NCBI GenBank assembly: GCA_030429205.1
Contig: JAUICZ010000002.1
Span: 62,001-126,000, forward strand
From: Bacteroidia bacterium
GTDB taxonomy: Bacteria; Bacteroidota; Bacteroidia; Chitinophagales; Chitinophagaceae
Reading direction: 5' to 3'
DNA length: 64,000 nt
In this document: piece after piece, positions 42,046 to 51,538 of the stretch
Layout: each line of letters starts with the position of its first letter
Numbering within the stretch: position 1 is the first letter of the stretch
The notes under the pieces: generated by a model
What the model saw: the letters and a program-made list of their open reading frames with translations, nothing else
Told to the model about the DNA's origin: nothing
Databases searched by the model: none
Made by a program: the position numbers and the translations under genes

Positions 42046-43365
42046 ATGGGTTACGTAAAACAGCGTTTTAGAGAAAAAGCAGATGCATTAGCGGCGGATA
42101 TCAAAGACATTTTGTCAAACCATGGCGATAAAAAGCTGGGTGATGTCACTATCAGACAAGCTTACACCGGTATGCGAGGCGTTCCGGGTTTGGTTACTGA
42201 AACGTCACTATTAGACGCTGAAGAAGGTATCCGATTCAGAGGCTACTCTATACCAGAACTTAGAGAGTTGTTACCAAAGGCCGAAGGTGGTATAGAACCA
42301 TTGCCTGAAGGGTTGTTTTATTTAATGCTTGTTGGAGAATTACCATCTAAAGAAGATGTAGATCATTTAAGCACAGTTTTGGCACGTAGATCAAACGTTC
42401 CGAAGCATGTCTTTGACGTTTTAGATAAAATGCCTGCATCTACACACCCGATGACCCTTTTCTGTCAAGGTGTAATGGCTTTGCAAACAGAATCAAAATT
42501 TGCGAAAGCATACAAAGAGGGTATTAGTAAGAAAGATCACTGGGAGTATGTTTATGAAGATACACTAAGCCTGATTGCTCGTTTACCTCAGATAGCAGCT
42601 TATATATATCGTAAAAAATATCATAATGGAGAAGGTATAGAGCCTGATGCAGAGCTTGATTGGGCTGGAAACTTTGCACACATGTTAGGGTTTGACGACC
42701 CGAGCTTTTACGCTTTGATGCGTTTATATATGACGATACATGCTGACCATGAGGGCGGTAATGTTTCAGCACATACAACACACCTTGTAGGTTCTGCGTT
42801 AAGCGACCCGTACTTATCATTCACTGCAGGTATGACAGGTTTAGCAGGTCCATTACATGGCTTAGCTAACCAAGAGGTGATAGCCTGGATTGAAGATATG
42901 TGTGAAGAGCTAAATACTCAAGAACCATCTAAAGATCAAATTTCTCAATATATTAAGGATACGCTAGCGGCAGGGAAGGTAGTTCCTGGTTATGGTCATG
43001 CTGTTTTACGTAAAACAGACCCTCGTTTTACAGCACAAATGGAGTTTGCTAAAACTCATTGTCCAGACGCTCCAATGGTGCAAAATGTATGGAAAATATA
43101 TGAAGTAGCACCAGACATATTAGGAGCCACTGGAAAGATCAAAAACCCATGGCCTAATGTTGATGCACATTCAGGTGCATTGTTAACACATTATGGTTTA
43201 GTTGAAAAAGAGTTCTACACTGTATTATTTGGTGTTTCTCGTGCACTTGGTGTGTTAGCTAGCCTATGTTGGGATAGGGCTTTAGGTTTGTCAATAGAGC
43301 GTCCTAAGTCATTAACAACAAAACGTATTAAAGAGATAGTAGCTGAAGAAGAAGTAGCTTCTTAG
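42046..43365 (+). CDS. gltA: Citrate synthase, mitochondrial-like type
   Basis: 439 aa. Condenses oxaloacetate with acetyl-CoA, TCA cycle. Catalytic set: H246 ([14 protein letters not shown]), H318 ([14 protein letters not shown]) and D373 ([10 protein letters not shown]). Large parts match animal mitochondrial citrate synthase rather than E. coli Glt[55 protein letters not shown]. It lacks the NADH-binding N-terminus of Gram-negative GltA. Own promoter and terminator. Confidence 0.96.
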   Translation: MGYVKQRFREKADALAADIKDILSNHGDKKLGDVTIRQAYTGMRGVPGLVTETSLLDAEEGIRFRGYSIPELRELLPKAEGGIEPLPEGLFYLMLVGELPSKEDVDHLSTVLARRSNVPKHVFDVLDKMPASTHPMTLFCQGVMALQTESKFAKAYKEGISKKDHWEYVYEDTLSLIARLPQIAAYIYRKKYHNGEGIEPDAELDWAGNFAHMLGFDDPSFYALMRLYMTIHADHEGGNVSAHTTHLVGSALSDPYLSFTAGMTGLAGPLHGLANQEVIAWIEDMCEELNTQEPSKDQISQYIKDTLAAGKVVPGYGHAVLRKTDPRFTAQMEFAKTHCPDAPMVQNVWKIYEVAPDILGATGKIKNPWPNVDAHSGALLTHYGLVEKEFYTVLFGVSRALGVLASLCWDRALGLSIERPKSLTTKRIKEIVAEEEVAS

Positions 43366-43384
43366 TTATTTCTAACAATACTTA

Positions 43385-43416
43385 AGCGGGGTGCATATAT
43401 AGCACCCCGCTTTTTG
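43385..43416 (+). terminator. Terminator of gltA
   Basis: AGCGGGGTGC (43385-43394) with GCACCCCGCT (43402-43411) and T's. Confidence 0.92.
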
Positions 43417-43458
43417 TTATTCAAATTTCGTTATTTTGTATGCCTAATAAACCTGGAA

Positions 43459-44193
43459 ATGTCTTTATCAGAATTTACAACCGACCAACAAATAGCACTA
43501 GCTGAAATAGCACTAGGTATAGCTGGTGGGATAGGCGCAATAATAATCTTCATAGTTGGTTACAAAAGGTATAAAAAAGGGCAGGATTGGACTAAAGTAG
43601 AGTTTCTTGTAGAGAAAGTAAGACTTTTTCATACGGACAAAAAAGTTCAAAATGCTATGTCAATGCTGGATTGGGAAGAACGCAATGTAGAGCTGTTCCC
43701 GGACAAGAAAGAAAGAGAGGATAGATATGTTTTTATTGACAGAAAGGTTGTAACAAGAGCACTAATCTATCATGCAGAAATACTAAGGTTGCCCAAAGGG
43801 TTTAAACATACAGAAGTTGATGTGGTAATAGCAGATACTTTCGATAGGTTTTTTGTACAACTTGAAAGCTTCTGGATTTTTATTGAGAAGAAACTGTTAA
43901 CTATAGAGCAAATAAAGCCATATATATATTATTGGATTAGTATTTTATTGGAAGTTGGTGCATTGCCTGAAGACTTTGATGAAATAACAGATCTTGATGA
44001 AAAGAAGAGGTTGGAGGCTTCGTATTTGCTCAGGCAAGCATTATACATTTATATCACACAGTTTGGTTTTGTCGGTACACAACAATTATGTAAATCCTAT
44101 TACGAAGAGATTAGTCCTGAATTAACACCACAAGAAGTAAGGGACAGACTTGCTGCTTTAGAACAGCCTTTACCAGAGCCGAATACTAATTAA
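43459..44193 (+). CDS. One-TM protein of unknown function
   Basis: 244 aa from ATG 43459; a TTG at 43414 would extend it into the gltA terminator. One membrane helix (about 14-36), then a charged cytoplasmic helical region with a recognisable VQNAMSMLDWEERNVELFP motif and acidic linkers; the N-terminus is probably outside. I recall similar proteins in many bacteria without assigned function. The 3' end overlaps the convergent glycosyltransferase gene by 8 bp. Confidence 0.7.
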   Translation: MSLSEFTTDQQIALAEIALGIAGGIGAIIIFIVGYKRYKKGQDWTKVEFLVEKVRLFHTDKKVQNAMSMLDWEERNVELFPDKKEREDRYVFIDRKVVTRALIYHAEILRLPKGFKHTEVDVVIADTFDRFFVQLESFWIFIEKKLLTIEQIKPYIYYWISILLEVGALPEDFDEITDLDEKKRLEASYLLRQALYIYITQFGFVGTQQLCKSYYEEISPELTPQEVRDRLAALEQPLPEPNTN

Positions 44194-45634
44194 AGAAATA
44201 CACTTCGCATCCGGTTGAAATGCAACTATCGGTTACTGTATTATATTTTTCGAACTCTTTTTTTGTGTCATAACTATCGAATGGGATAGTGTATAGTAAC
44301 GCTGCTTTATCGGCAAGTGCTACATGATTAGTTTCAGCTAGTAGTATGTGTGCGTATTTAATCTGATCCCATCGGTATTTTTCAGGGTGTACACTAGTGT
44401 AATACTTAAACGAGTTGACAGCACCAGCATATATATATACTTGTTTTGATTGAAGACCTCTATTTACGATACAATCCAATCCCTCCGTAATCTGTTCTTC
44501 TTCAATAGGGGTAGAAAAAACTTTAAGTGGTTGTGTAAGACCAATACTGATAAGACATAGAATAGCAATAGGCAACTGTAGATAAATGCTTCTGTTAGGT
44601 AATATCTGGTTTAAGCCCAGGCCGGCAATAATTATCAGTATAGGCATGATAAACAATGTTAGCCGAGGTATTAATGAGTATTGGTTTAATGCTGCAGCTG
44701 TCAGCATAAGTAAGATGGGTGTGATAAATAAAAAAGCTTTGTGGTTTCTTTTGATGAACAAGGTTATTGTACCTATGAGTACTAGAATACTGTTTATTAT
44801 CATAGGCAGGGTGGCGTTACCGAAACAATTCGATAGAATATTTTTGATTAAATCCTTGTTGTGGATCCATTCAGCTTTATTGCTAGGAAATGCATGTATG
44901 AAGTAGTTTTTATGATAGCTAGACAGGTAGTCGGAATTGATTTGTTGTTTTAGAACTCCATAATAATAAAGCAGAAATTGAAATAACCATACAGTAGAAA
45001 TTATTATAACTAAACCTGCACGCTTATGCTTTTTATTAACTGTTGCTGTTACGAAATAATACATGCTAACTGAAGCAAGTATAAATACCGAAGGCATACT
45101 TCCCCATATTGCAAGACTACCTGCGGTTATCCAAACAATAATTAGTTTGGTAGGGTTTTCTTTTAAAATATCGTGCTTAATAGCTAACCATATAAGAGTA
45201 GTTGAGATGAATGCATCTGGCATATATTGTTTTAACTCGGTGCTATATCTCAAAAAGAAAATACTAGTAGCAAGTATCAATAGTGGATACCATGTTGCCC
45301 TTTGCCTTACAGTATTTTTAAGTATTTGGTTTAGTAAAAACAAACATCCTATCCCCGACAATAAAGGGTATAAGCGTAAAGCTTTTTCTCCGTACCCAAG
45401 TATTGTAGTAAATAGTTTACAAGCCCATAGAAAAAGTGGAGGAGCATATTGTTGATATGACAGCTCTCCTGCTAACGCGGCAAAATTTTTCTCGTAAATA
45501 TTTAGTGCTATGTTGGTTTCGTCAGTCCATAAACAGCGGTTGTCTATATAAACCCAAATACGCAACAGTATGCCAGCGAAAATTATTATAGCTGGTAAAT
45601 ATTTAAAGTTGAGTGTTGCCTTCTTACTGTCCAT
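44186..45634 (-). CDS. GT-C (family 39-like) membrane glycosyltransferase
   Basis: 482 aa with about 11-12 membrane helices. After the first helix comes the loop YIDNRCLWTDETNIAL with the acidic residues used by polyprenyl-phosphate-sugar-dependent GT-C enzymes (ArnT/PMT-like); the helices continue to about residue 380 and a soluble C-terminal domain follows (to GCEVYFFN). The sugar donor and acceptor are unknown. Possibly co-transcribed with the upstream gene (34-bp gap). Confidence 0.78.
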   Translation of the reverse strand: MDSKKATLNFKYLPAIIIFAGILLRIWVYIDNRCLWTDETNIALNIYEKNFAALAGELSYQQYAPPLFLWACKLFTTILGYGEKALRLYPLLSGIGCLFLLNQILKNTVRQRATWYPLLILATSIFFLRYSTELKQYMPDAFISTTLIWLAIKHDILKENPTKLIIVWITAGSLAIWGSMPSVFILASVSMYYFVTATVNKKHKRAGLVIIISTVWLFQFLLYYYGVLKQQINSDYLSSYHKNYFIHAFPSNKAEWIHNKDLIKNILSNCFGNATLPMIINSILVLIGTITLFIKRNHKAFLFITPILLMLTAAALNQYSLIPRLTLFIMPILIIIAGLGLNQILPNRSIYLQLPIAILCLISIGLTQPLKVFSTPIEEEQITEGLDCIVNRGLQSKQVYIYAGAVNSFKYYTSVHPEKYRWDQIKYAHILLAETNHVALADKAALLYTIPFDSYDTKKEFEKYNTVTDSCISTGCEVYFFN

Positions 45635-45668
45635 TTATGAGAGCAGTAAAATACAGCTTTTGCGGGTA

Positions 45669-46949
45669 TTATGTTTTTCTGGGTTTCTTTTTTGCTGCAG
45701 GAAAAAGGATGTTATTCAGTACTAACCTGTAGCCCGGGCTATTAGGATGTAAACTTAACTCTGTGGGAGGGTCTCCTATTGCATGTTGATAATCCTCAGG
45801 GTCATGACCTCCGTAAAAGGTCCATGTACCTTTGCCAAATTCGCCATGAATATACCTAGCCTCATTCGCAGGCTTACACTCGCCCATAACCAGTACACTT
45901 GTTTTAAGAACTTCATTTCTGAACGCCGTAGTTTGTCCCATAAAGCCTTTTACCGTAGTTGTGTGGTTTTGGCAAAGCATTGTGGGTACAGGATCAAATT
46001 TTGCTGAAAACGTAAATAGAGTGAAGTAATCATTTTCTTTATGCACTTTTCCACTACGTGTTTGTGTGGCATCTATAGTCGAAAACTCATACTCATATGG
46101 GTTGCGAGACAGCGTATAGTTTTTGAATGCAAAGCTTTGCGAAAAGTCTAGTTCATTTTGAGCATTAGGAGAGGAAGGGTCTCCGTCAAAAGGAACTTCA
46201 CAAATATCTGTATTTTGAGCAGCCAGAGCAATGTCATAACTGTCCGTAGCAGAGCACATGGCAAAAAGGTAACCACCTCCTGCAACAAATGCCTGTATCT
46301 TTTTAGCTACGGCTAGTTTTAATTGAGAAACTTTTTTGAAACCATTTCTTGCAGCTATGGCTTCATTTCTCTTAACATCTGCTTGAAACCATGATGCATT
46401 TCTGTATGCAGCCCAAAACTTACCGTATTGTCCTGTAAAATCTTCATGGTGTAAGTGCAACCAATCGTATTTTACTAGTTTTTCATCTAAAACTTCATCG
46501 TCATAAACTTCATCATAGGGAATTTCAGCATAGGTTAAAACCATTGTTACAGCGTCATCCCACGGTTGCTTACCTTGAGGAGTGTAAACGGCTATTTTAG
46601 GTGCTTTTTGCAGCTTTATGATGTCCCCATTATAGTCGGGGTGTGCTACTTCGTTAATAATGCCTGCATATTGTGCATCGCTGATAACGTCATAAGACAC
46701 GCCTCTGAGTTTGCATAAGTTTTCAACGTAAGTAGTTTGCACCATGGCAAAACTACCGCCCTGGTAATTTAACAACCAATCAACCTCTATTTGTTTCTCT
46801 AGTGCAGCATAAGCTACTCCATATGCTTTAAGGTGATTTGTTTGGTTGTCAGCATCCATAGGTATGTATATGCGTGCGGCATATATATCTGGCATATATA
46901 CAGCAAGTAATACAACTAATATGTTTTTTATATATATCTTCATTTTCAA
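45669..46949 (-). CDS. Exported GATase1-like protein (often mislabelled asparagine synthetase B)
   Basis: 426 aa with a signal peptide. The mature part starts IYIPMDADNQTNHLKAYGV, then KIAVYTPQGKQPWDDAVTMVL, and FVAGGGYLFAMCSATDSYDIAL, a class-I glutamine-amidotransferase-like fold with Cys in the nucleophile-elbow position; HGEFGKGTWTFYGGHDPEDYQH lies near the end. I recall the family carrying the label asparagine synthetase B in Bacteroidota, but there is no synthetase (AsnB) domain, no N-terminal Cys nucleophile, and it is exported, so that label is almost certainly wrong. Function unknown. Confidence 0.78.
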   Translation of the reverse strand: MKMKIYIKNILVVLLAVYMPDIYAARIYIPMDADNQTNHLKAYGVAYAALEKQIEVDWLLNYQGGSFAMVQTTYVENLCKLRGVSYDVISDAQYAGIINEVAHPDYNGDIIKLQKAPKIAVYTPQGKQPWDDAVTMVLTYAEIPYDEVYDDEVLDEKLVKYDWLHLHHEDFTGQYGKFWAAYRNASWFQADVKRNEAIAARNGFKKVSQLKLAVAKKIQAFVAGGGYLFAMCSATDSYDIALAAQNTDICEVPFDGDPSSPNAQNELDFSQSFAFKNYTLSRNPYEYEFSTIDATQTRSGKVHKENDYFTLFTFSAKFDPVPTMLCQNHTTTVKGFMGQTTAFRNEVLKTSVLVMGECKPANEARYIHGEFGKGTWTFYGGHDPEDYQHAIGDPPTELSLHPNSPGYRLVLNNILFPAAKKKPRKT

Positions 46950-47031
46950 TACCCTAAGTTAAGTTTTATAGCTACACAAACACCTACGTTGTTATTATTT
47001 TTAACATCGTATAAACTTAGTTGAGTTAGAT

Positions 47032-47039
47032 TAACTTTG
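47032..47039 (+). promoter_or_regulatory. -7 element of the ABC permease gene
   Basis: TAACTTTG, a full match to TAnnTTTG, ending 9 nt before the ATG at 47049; predicts an almost leaderless mRNA. No good TTTG element upstream. Confidence 0.5.
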
Positions 47040-47048
47040 CATCCATAT

Positions 47049-48158
47049 ATGTCAGCAAAACATTCTTATAGTAATATTAAAGCACTAAGTGCCCTTATAC
47101 GTGCCAGTTTGCAATCTACATTTAAGAGTCCCTCGGCAATAGTATTTACAATAGCTTTCCCGTTGGTTTTCATTCTTGTGTTTGGTTTTTTGGGTGGTGA
47201 TAAGATGTTTAAGATTGGTGTGGCTAATTTGCCGGGCAGCGATACTACGAATGAGTTGTATGCAGGGTTAAGAACAGCCGGAGTATTGCAATGGGTTGAT
47301 ATTGCAGAAGGGGCAGATGTAGAGTCTGTATTGAGTGATGGCGATGTAACTGCATTTATTGATATACAGAAACAGCTTGATGGAGTGCAGCCTGAATATA
47401 AAATTACCTTGAAAGGTTCTTCCGCACAAATGGATAAAGTAACTCAGTTAAAGAGTATTGTAAGAGGCGCTCTGCAGAATTCCGATCCTGAAATTCTTAG
47501 CCGTACAGAAGCACTTGCTTCGATAGAGGTAGATGTAGCTACAGTAAGAGAATTTAAAACAATCGATTTTATATTGCCCGGACAGTTAGGGTTCTCTTTA
47601 CTTGCTGGTAGCGTTTTCGGTACAGCATTTATATTTTTTAATTTAAGAGAAACACTGGTATTGAAGCGATTTTTTGCTACTCCGGTACGTAGAGAAATTA
47701 TAGTATTTAGTGAGGGTATTGCAAGAATGATATTTCAATTGATTGGTGCTGTTATCATCATAGCAGTAGGGTATTGGGCTTTCGATTACACATTGGTGAA
47801 TGGTGCTGTTACCTTCTTAGAAATGATATTGCTGAGTGCTCTGGGCATTCTTGTTTTTATGGGTTTTGGATTTATAATAAGTGGTGTAGCAAAGAATCAA
47901 GCTACCATTCCTCCTATTTCCAATTTGGTTACATTGCCTCAGTTTTTACTAGCAGGCACCTTCTTTCCAATAGATGTATTTCCTAAGTGGTTACAGCCAT
48001 TCTGTAGAATACTACCGTTAACATACTTAAACGATGCAATGCGAAAGGTTGCATTTGAAGGAGCCGGCTTTTGGGAAATTAAATTCGATGTCTTCATTCT
48101 ATTAGGCTGGGGAGTTGTGCTCTACTTAATAGCCAGCAGGGTGTTTAAGTGGGAGTAG
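47049..48158 (+). CDS. ABC-2 type transporter permease
   Basis: 369 aa from ATG 47049 (a TTG at 47037 lies inside the promoter box). First membrane helix at about 25-45 (IAFPLVFILVFGFLGG), a large extracytoplasmic domain (about 50-170), then five helices ending with LGWGVVLYLIASRVFKW; the PQFLLAGTFFPIDVFPKWLQ segment and the LPLTYLNDAMRKVAF stretch are the ABC-2 signature. The ATPase partner is not adjacent. Its stop codon directly touches the stop of the convergent T9SS gene. Confidence 0.9.
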   Translation: MSAKHSYSNIKALSALIRASLQSTFKSPSAIVFTIAFPLVFILVFGFLGGDKMFKIGVANLPGSDTTNELYAGLRTAGVLQWVDIAEGADVESVLSDGDVTAFIDIQKQLDGVQPEYKITLKGSSAQMDKVTQLKSIVRGALQNSDPEILSRTEALASIEVDVATVREFKTIDFILPGQLGFSLLAGSVFGTAFIFFNLRETLVLKRFFATPVRREIIVFSEGIARMIFQLIGAVIIIAVGYWAFDYTLVNGAVTFLEMILLSALGILVFMGFGFIISGVAKNQATIPPISNLVTLPQFLLAGTFFPIDVFPKWLQPFCRILPLTYLNDAMRKVAFEGAGFWEIKFDVFILLGWGVVLYLIASRVFKWE

Positions 48159-50378
48159 TTATCTAATTAATATAAACTCTCCGCTTTTTACCTCTTCCTT
48201 ACCTGTAGTACAGTTTGCTCTGAGTAGATAAAAATATGTCCCTATATCTGCTTTTTTACCTGCATAGGTACCTCGCCAATGTTCATTTGGATCACTTGAT
48301 ATGAATACTCTTTCTCCCCACCTGTTATAAACCGATAGTAAATAGCTGTCGACATTACCATAAACAATAGGTTTCCAGCCGTCGTTTGAGCCATCGTCAT
48401 TAGGGGTAAAAGCATTTGGATAAGAGAAGGTACAGCACTGTTCTATATTACTATAGTTTACACTATCTCTGCTAGGGCAGTTATATGGACTATAACCTGT
48501 TACAATATATGTTGTTGGTTCTTTTACAGTAGTAAAAGCGCTATCGTTTTTATATTTAATAAGATTTGCCGGTTCCCACTCATATCTAATACCACCCTTG
48601 GCCAATAGAAAAATACCATCTCCATAACATAATGTACCCTCTCCATTAATAATATTAATTTGAGGAAATGGGTGTACTGAAACCGTAAATGTGTCTAAAG
48701 TTGATTCACACACGTCTATTTGTTGACTTATTAGCCAAGAGTATATGTTTACTTCTTCAGTATTGTAGGTCGGTGGTGTAGCTAATTCTATTCCTTCTAT
48801 AGTATACCATTTTATTTGTCCTGAATTAATAGCTATAGGAGTAAGAGGGGCTACAGGGTCATGCAAACACAAATGTAATTGCTCATATTCAGGCTTATGT
48901 GGGTACGTTCCACCGTCTTTTACCTCGAAAACATATGTAGTGTTACATGGTAAACCATCAGATTTAGCAAGAACAGTATAAGTGCCTACATCAAAGCTAT
49001 CGGTAATAACTCCTATGGAGTCAGTATATGATCGTATAAGTTTATTGTTAAGGTCGTATACAGAAACGCTTCTTGGTAATAAACCTTTGCTTATGTTGAA
49101 CCTTATATGCTGTAAATGTTCGCACTCAGTTTCTTTTATTACTTCGTGAGAAATGGTAATAGAGTCTATAACATGAATAGTATAGGCTATTGTTTTATTA
49201 CCAGTAAGCGGACAGTTATCATCTTCATGAGATACAAATATGTTGTAGTAACCCGCCTTTACGTTCTGTAAAGGCCAAGTAAAGTTTATTGTAGGTGATT
49301 TACTCCCATTGTTATTAATTGTTGTAGTAGACCCCAGAGGTTCTCCCCTTGTTTTTATTGTAATGTTATTATTCTCTACATCGCTAGTTTGAATGCTAAA
49401 ACTAAGAGGTCCTGAGTTGTTGCAAACGTTAATATTAGTACCATCTATATATCCGTTTGATATGCTGTTTGCTGTTAATTTACTTGTTGGCGCATTATTG
49501 CTACATGAGGGTAAAACGATGAAGGTCATCTCTCGCATAGTACTTCCAATAAGCAGAGTATCTCGATACTCTTCAACTTTATCTACAACCAAAGATTGTT
49601 GAACCCGGTTGGGGAAAAAAATCATTTGCCCATTGATGTAATTGAAACTAAACCCTGAGGCTGCTAACGGCTCTGTAGATGTATAAGGGTTGTTATATAC
49701 TATTTTTTGTCCTCCTTTCTGTATAGCAGGTATTAGGTTGAATACTAGCGAGTCATTATCACTATCAGATGCTCCTTGGTTGTATTGTTGTTGAACATTT
49801 ATGCAATAGTAAGGTGTTGGTGTTGTAGTATACTGTGGCGAAGAGTTAGGTGCATTGAGGTTATTAAGCATAGCCTCTAGTCTCATTATTTTCGGAGAGA
49901 CTGTAGATATTGTAGTGTTTGTAATGCTATTACTTCTACCTGCAGCAGTTTGTGCCGTTAAAACACCATCAAAAACAATCAGCCAGTATCTGCTCGGCGG
50001 TAAAGAAACTGTTCGTTGGTATACAAATTTAGTTACACCCGGTATCGCGTATGTTGGGTTTTTGCAAGTGGTGCTGTCTTCCTGTTCCGGACAAACAGCC
50101 GAAACTTCTGATCTTAAAGCTGTATTTTCTAATAAATCGTATGAAGCATGTTGTCTTGAATCTCTGAATATGTTTATTGTAGGGGTAGCACCTTTCAGAG
50201 AATTGAACGCACTACCTGCACAATCTCCATATAGTGTGAGTGTTATTTGGTAATCATCTCCACTGAGGTGAGTATAAAGAAGTTCACCACCATATATATG
50301 CGTTGCTATTGCTTTGTGCCAGCTAACTGAAATAAATATGATGAGTATTAATATTTTCAACTTCCGTGCCATGCCCAT
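48159..50378 (-). CDS. Large secreted protein with gliding-motility-type (T9SS type B) C-terminus
   Basis: 739 aa. Signal peptide (about 1-25), then THIYGGELLYTHLSGDDYQITLTLYGDC, a start typical of these adhesin-like proteins, several Ig-like sandwich segments, and a C-terminal ~85-residue domain: CCTFSYPNAFTPNDDGSNDG, YLLSVYNRWGERVF, ending KSGEFILIR. The NAFTPNxDGxND phrase is diagnostic for gliding-motility-associated C-terminal domains exported by type IX secretion. Probably a surface adhesin or structural protein. ATG at 50378 or two codons later. Confidence 0.9.
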   Translation of the reverse strand: MGMARKLKILILIIFISVSWHKAIATHIYGGELLYTHLSGDDYQITLTLYGDCAGSAFNSLKGATPTINIFRDSRQHASYDLLENTALRSEVSAVCPEQEDSTTCKNPTYAIPGVTKFVYQRTVSLPPSRYWLIVFDGVLTAQTAAGRSNSITNTTISTVSPKIMRLEAMLNNLNAPNSSPQYTTTPTPYYCINVQQQYNQGASDSDNDSLVFNLIPAIQKGGQKIVYNNPYTSTEPLAASGFSFNYINGQMIFFPNRVQQSLVVDKVEEYRDTLLIGSTMREMTFIVLPSCSNNAPTSKLTANSISNGYIDGTNINVCNNSGPLSFSIQTSDVENNNITIKTRGEPLGSTTTINNNGSKSPTINFTWPLQNVKAGYYNIFVSHEDDNCPLTGNKTIAYTIHVIDSITISHEVIKETECEHLQHIRFNISKGLLPRSVSVYDLNNKLIRSYTDSIGVITDSFDVGTYTVLAKSDGLPCNTTYVFEVKDGGTYPHKPEYEQLHLCLHDPVAPLTPIAINSGQIKWYTIEGIELATPPTYNTEEVNIYSWLISQQIDVCESTLDTFTVSVHPFPQINIINGEGTLCYGDGIFLLAKGGIRYEWEPANLIKYKNDSAFTTVKEPTTYIVTGYSPYNCPSRDSVNYSNIEQCCTFSYPNAFTPNDDGSNDGWKPIVYGNVDSYLLSVYNRWGERVFISSDPNEHWRGTYAGKKADIGTYFYLLRANCTTGKEEVKSGEFILIR

Positions 50379-50473
50379 GTAAACTACATGTCAAAGGTCT
50401 GCAATATTTGTTGTTCCTACAATTTTTTAGCTTTTATATGACATGTTTATGAATAATTGGTTATTATCGCTGC

Positions 50474-51481
50474 ATGAGAAAAAGTATATCCTTAGTAATA
50501 GCTCTTTTAATCTCTTTGATGTCATTTGCACAAAACTCTGCAATTTCATCTAAACCATATGTTCTAGTTATCCATGGTGGTGCTGGTGAGATCAATAAAG
50601 CAGGAACTTCGCCTGAATTAGAAGCTGCGTATAAAGCATCTTTAGACAAAGCACTAAAAGCAGGTGAAGAAATATTAAAAAAAGGTGGGGACGCAATAGA
50701 TGCTGTACAGGCTGCTATAATGATATTGGAGAATGATAGTTTGTTTAATGCGGGTAAAGGTGCGGTATTAAATAACAAAGGGATGGCTGAGTTAGACGCG
50801 TCTATTATGAGGGGTGATGATCTGAACGCAGGTGCTGTTGCCGGAGTTACAAATGTTAAGAACCCAATAAGTGCAGCTAGGTTGGTTATGGATAAAAGCC
50901 CACATGTAATGCTAGGCGGGCAAGGTGCTGAAGAGTTCGCAAAGGCAAATGGTTGTGAATTAGTAGATAACAACTACTTTATCACGGATAAGAATCGTAA
51001 AAGATTAGAGCAGATAAAAAGTAACAAGGGAAAAAAGTCGCAAGTCAAACAACCGGAAAATCGTGATGGCAAGTACGGTACTGTCGGTGCTGTTGCACTT
51101 GATAAGAATGGAAATCTAGCTGCAGGCACATCTACAGGTGGCATGACCAATAAAAAGTTCGGTAGGATAGGAGATAGTCCGATTATAGGAGCAGGTACAT
51201 ACGCAGATAATATGAGTTGTGCTGTAAGCTGCACCGGCTGGGGAGAATATTATATAAGGTTAGGTTTTGCAAAATCAATTTGCGATAGAGTAGAGTTACA
51301 AGGTGTCCCTTTAAAAGAGGCGACAAAACTCATGATACACGACAAGCTGGAAAATATGGGAGCAAGTGGTGGTGTAATTGCTATTGATAGGTATGGTAAT
51401 TATTCAATCGATTATAACACATCAGGCATGCACAGAGCATGGGTATCGTCAAATGGAGATACAGGAGTAGAATTGTACTAG
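50474..51481 (+). CDS. Isoaspartyl peptidase/L-asparaginase, exported
   Basis: 335 aa. Ntn-hydrolase precursor: self-cleavage frees T203 (GKYGTVGAVALD) as nucleophile of the beta chain. Other signatures: VIHGGAGEI, GGDAIDAVQAAI, GGMTNKKFGRIGDSPIIGAGTYA. A signal peptide (RKSISLVIALLISLMSFA) indicates periplasmic location, where it would break down isoaspartyl dipeptides or asparagine. Single-gene unit; promoter not evident. Confidence 0.92.
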   Translation: MRKSISLVIALLISLMSFAQNSAISSKPYVLVIHGGAGEINKAGTSPELEAAYKASLDKALKAGEEILKKGGDAIDAVQAAIMILENDSLFNAGKGAVLNNKGMAELDASIMRGDDLNAGAVAGVTNVKNPISAARLVMDKSPHVMLGGQGAEEFAKANGCELVDNNYFITDKNRKRLEQIKSNKGKKSQVKQPENRDGKYGTVGAVALDKNGNLAAGTSTGGMTNKKFGRIGDSPIIGAGTYADNMSCAVSCTGWGEYYIRLGFAKSICDRVELQGVPLKEATKLMIHDKLENMGASGGVIAIDRYGNYSIDYNTSGMHRAWVSSNGDTGVELY

Positions 51482-51510
51482 GCATTCTTTTACCAATCAG
51501 TACATAGCGT

Positions 51511-51518
51511 TATCTTTG
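51511..51518 (+). promoter_or_regulatory. -7 element of the acyl-CoA carboxylase gene
   Basis: TATCTTTG matches TAnnTTTG; TTTT at about 51487-51490 could serve as -33 with a 20-nt spacer. Leader about 15 nt. Confidence 0.5.
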
Positions 51519-51538
51519 CAAAGTTTTAAAAGTTTAAT

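Noticed and set aside
43414-43458. TTG start of the one-TM protein
   Set aside because: Would begin in the gltA terminator; ATG 43459 fits.
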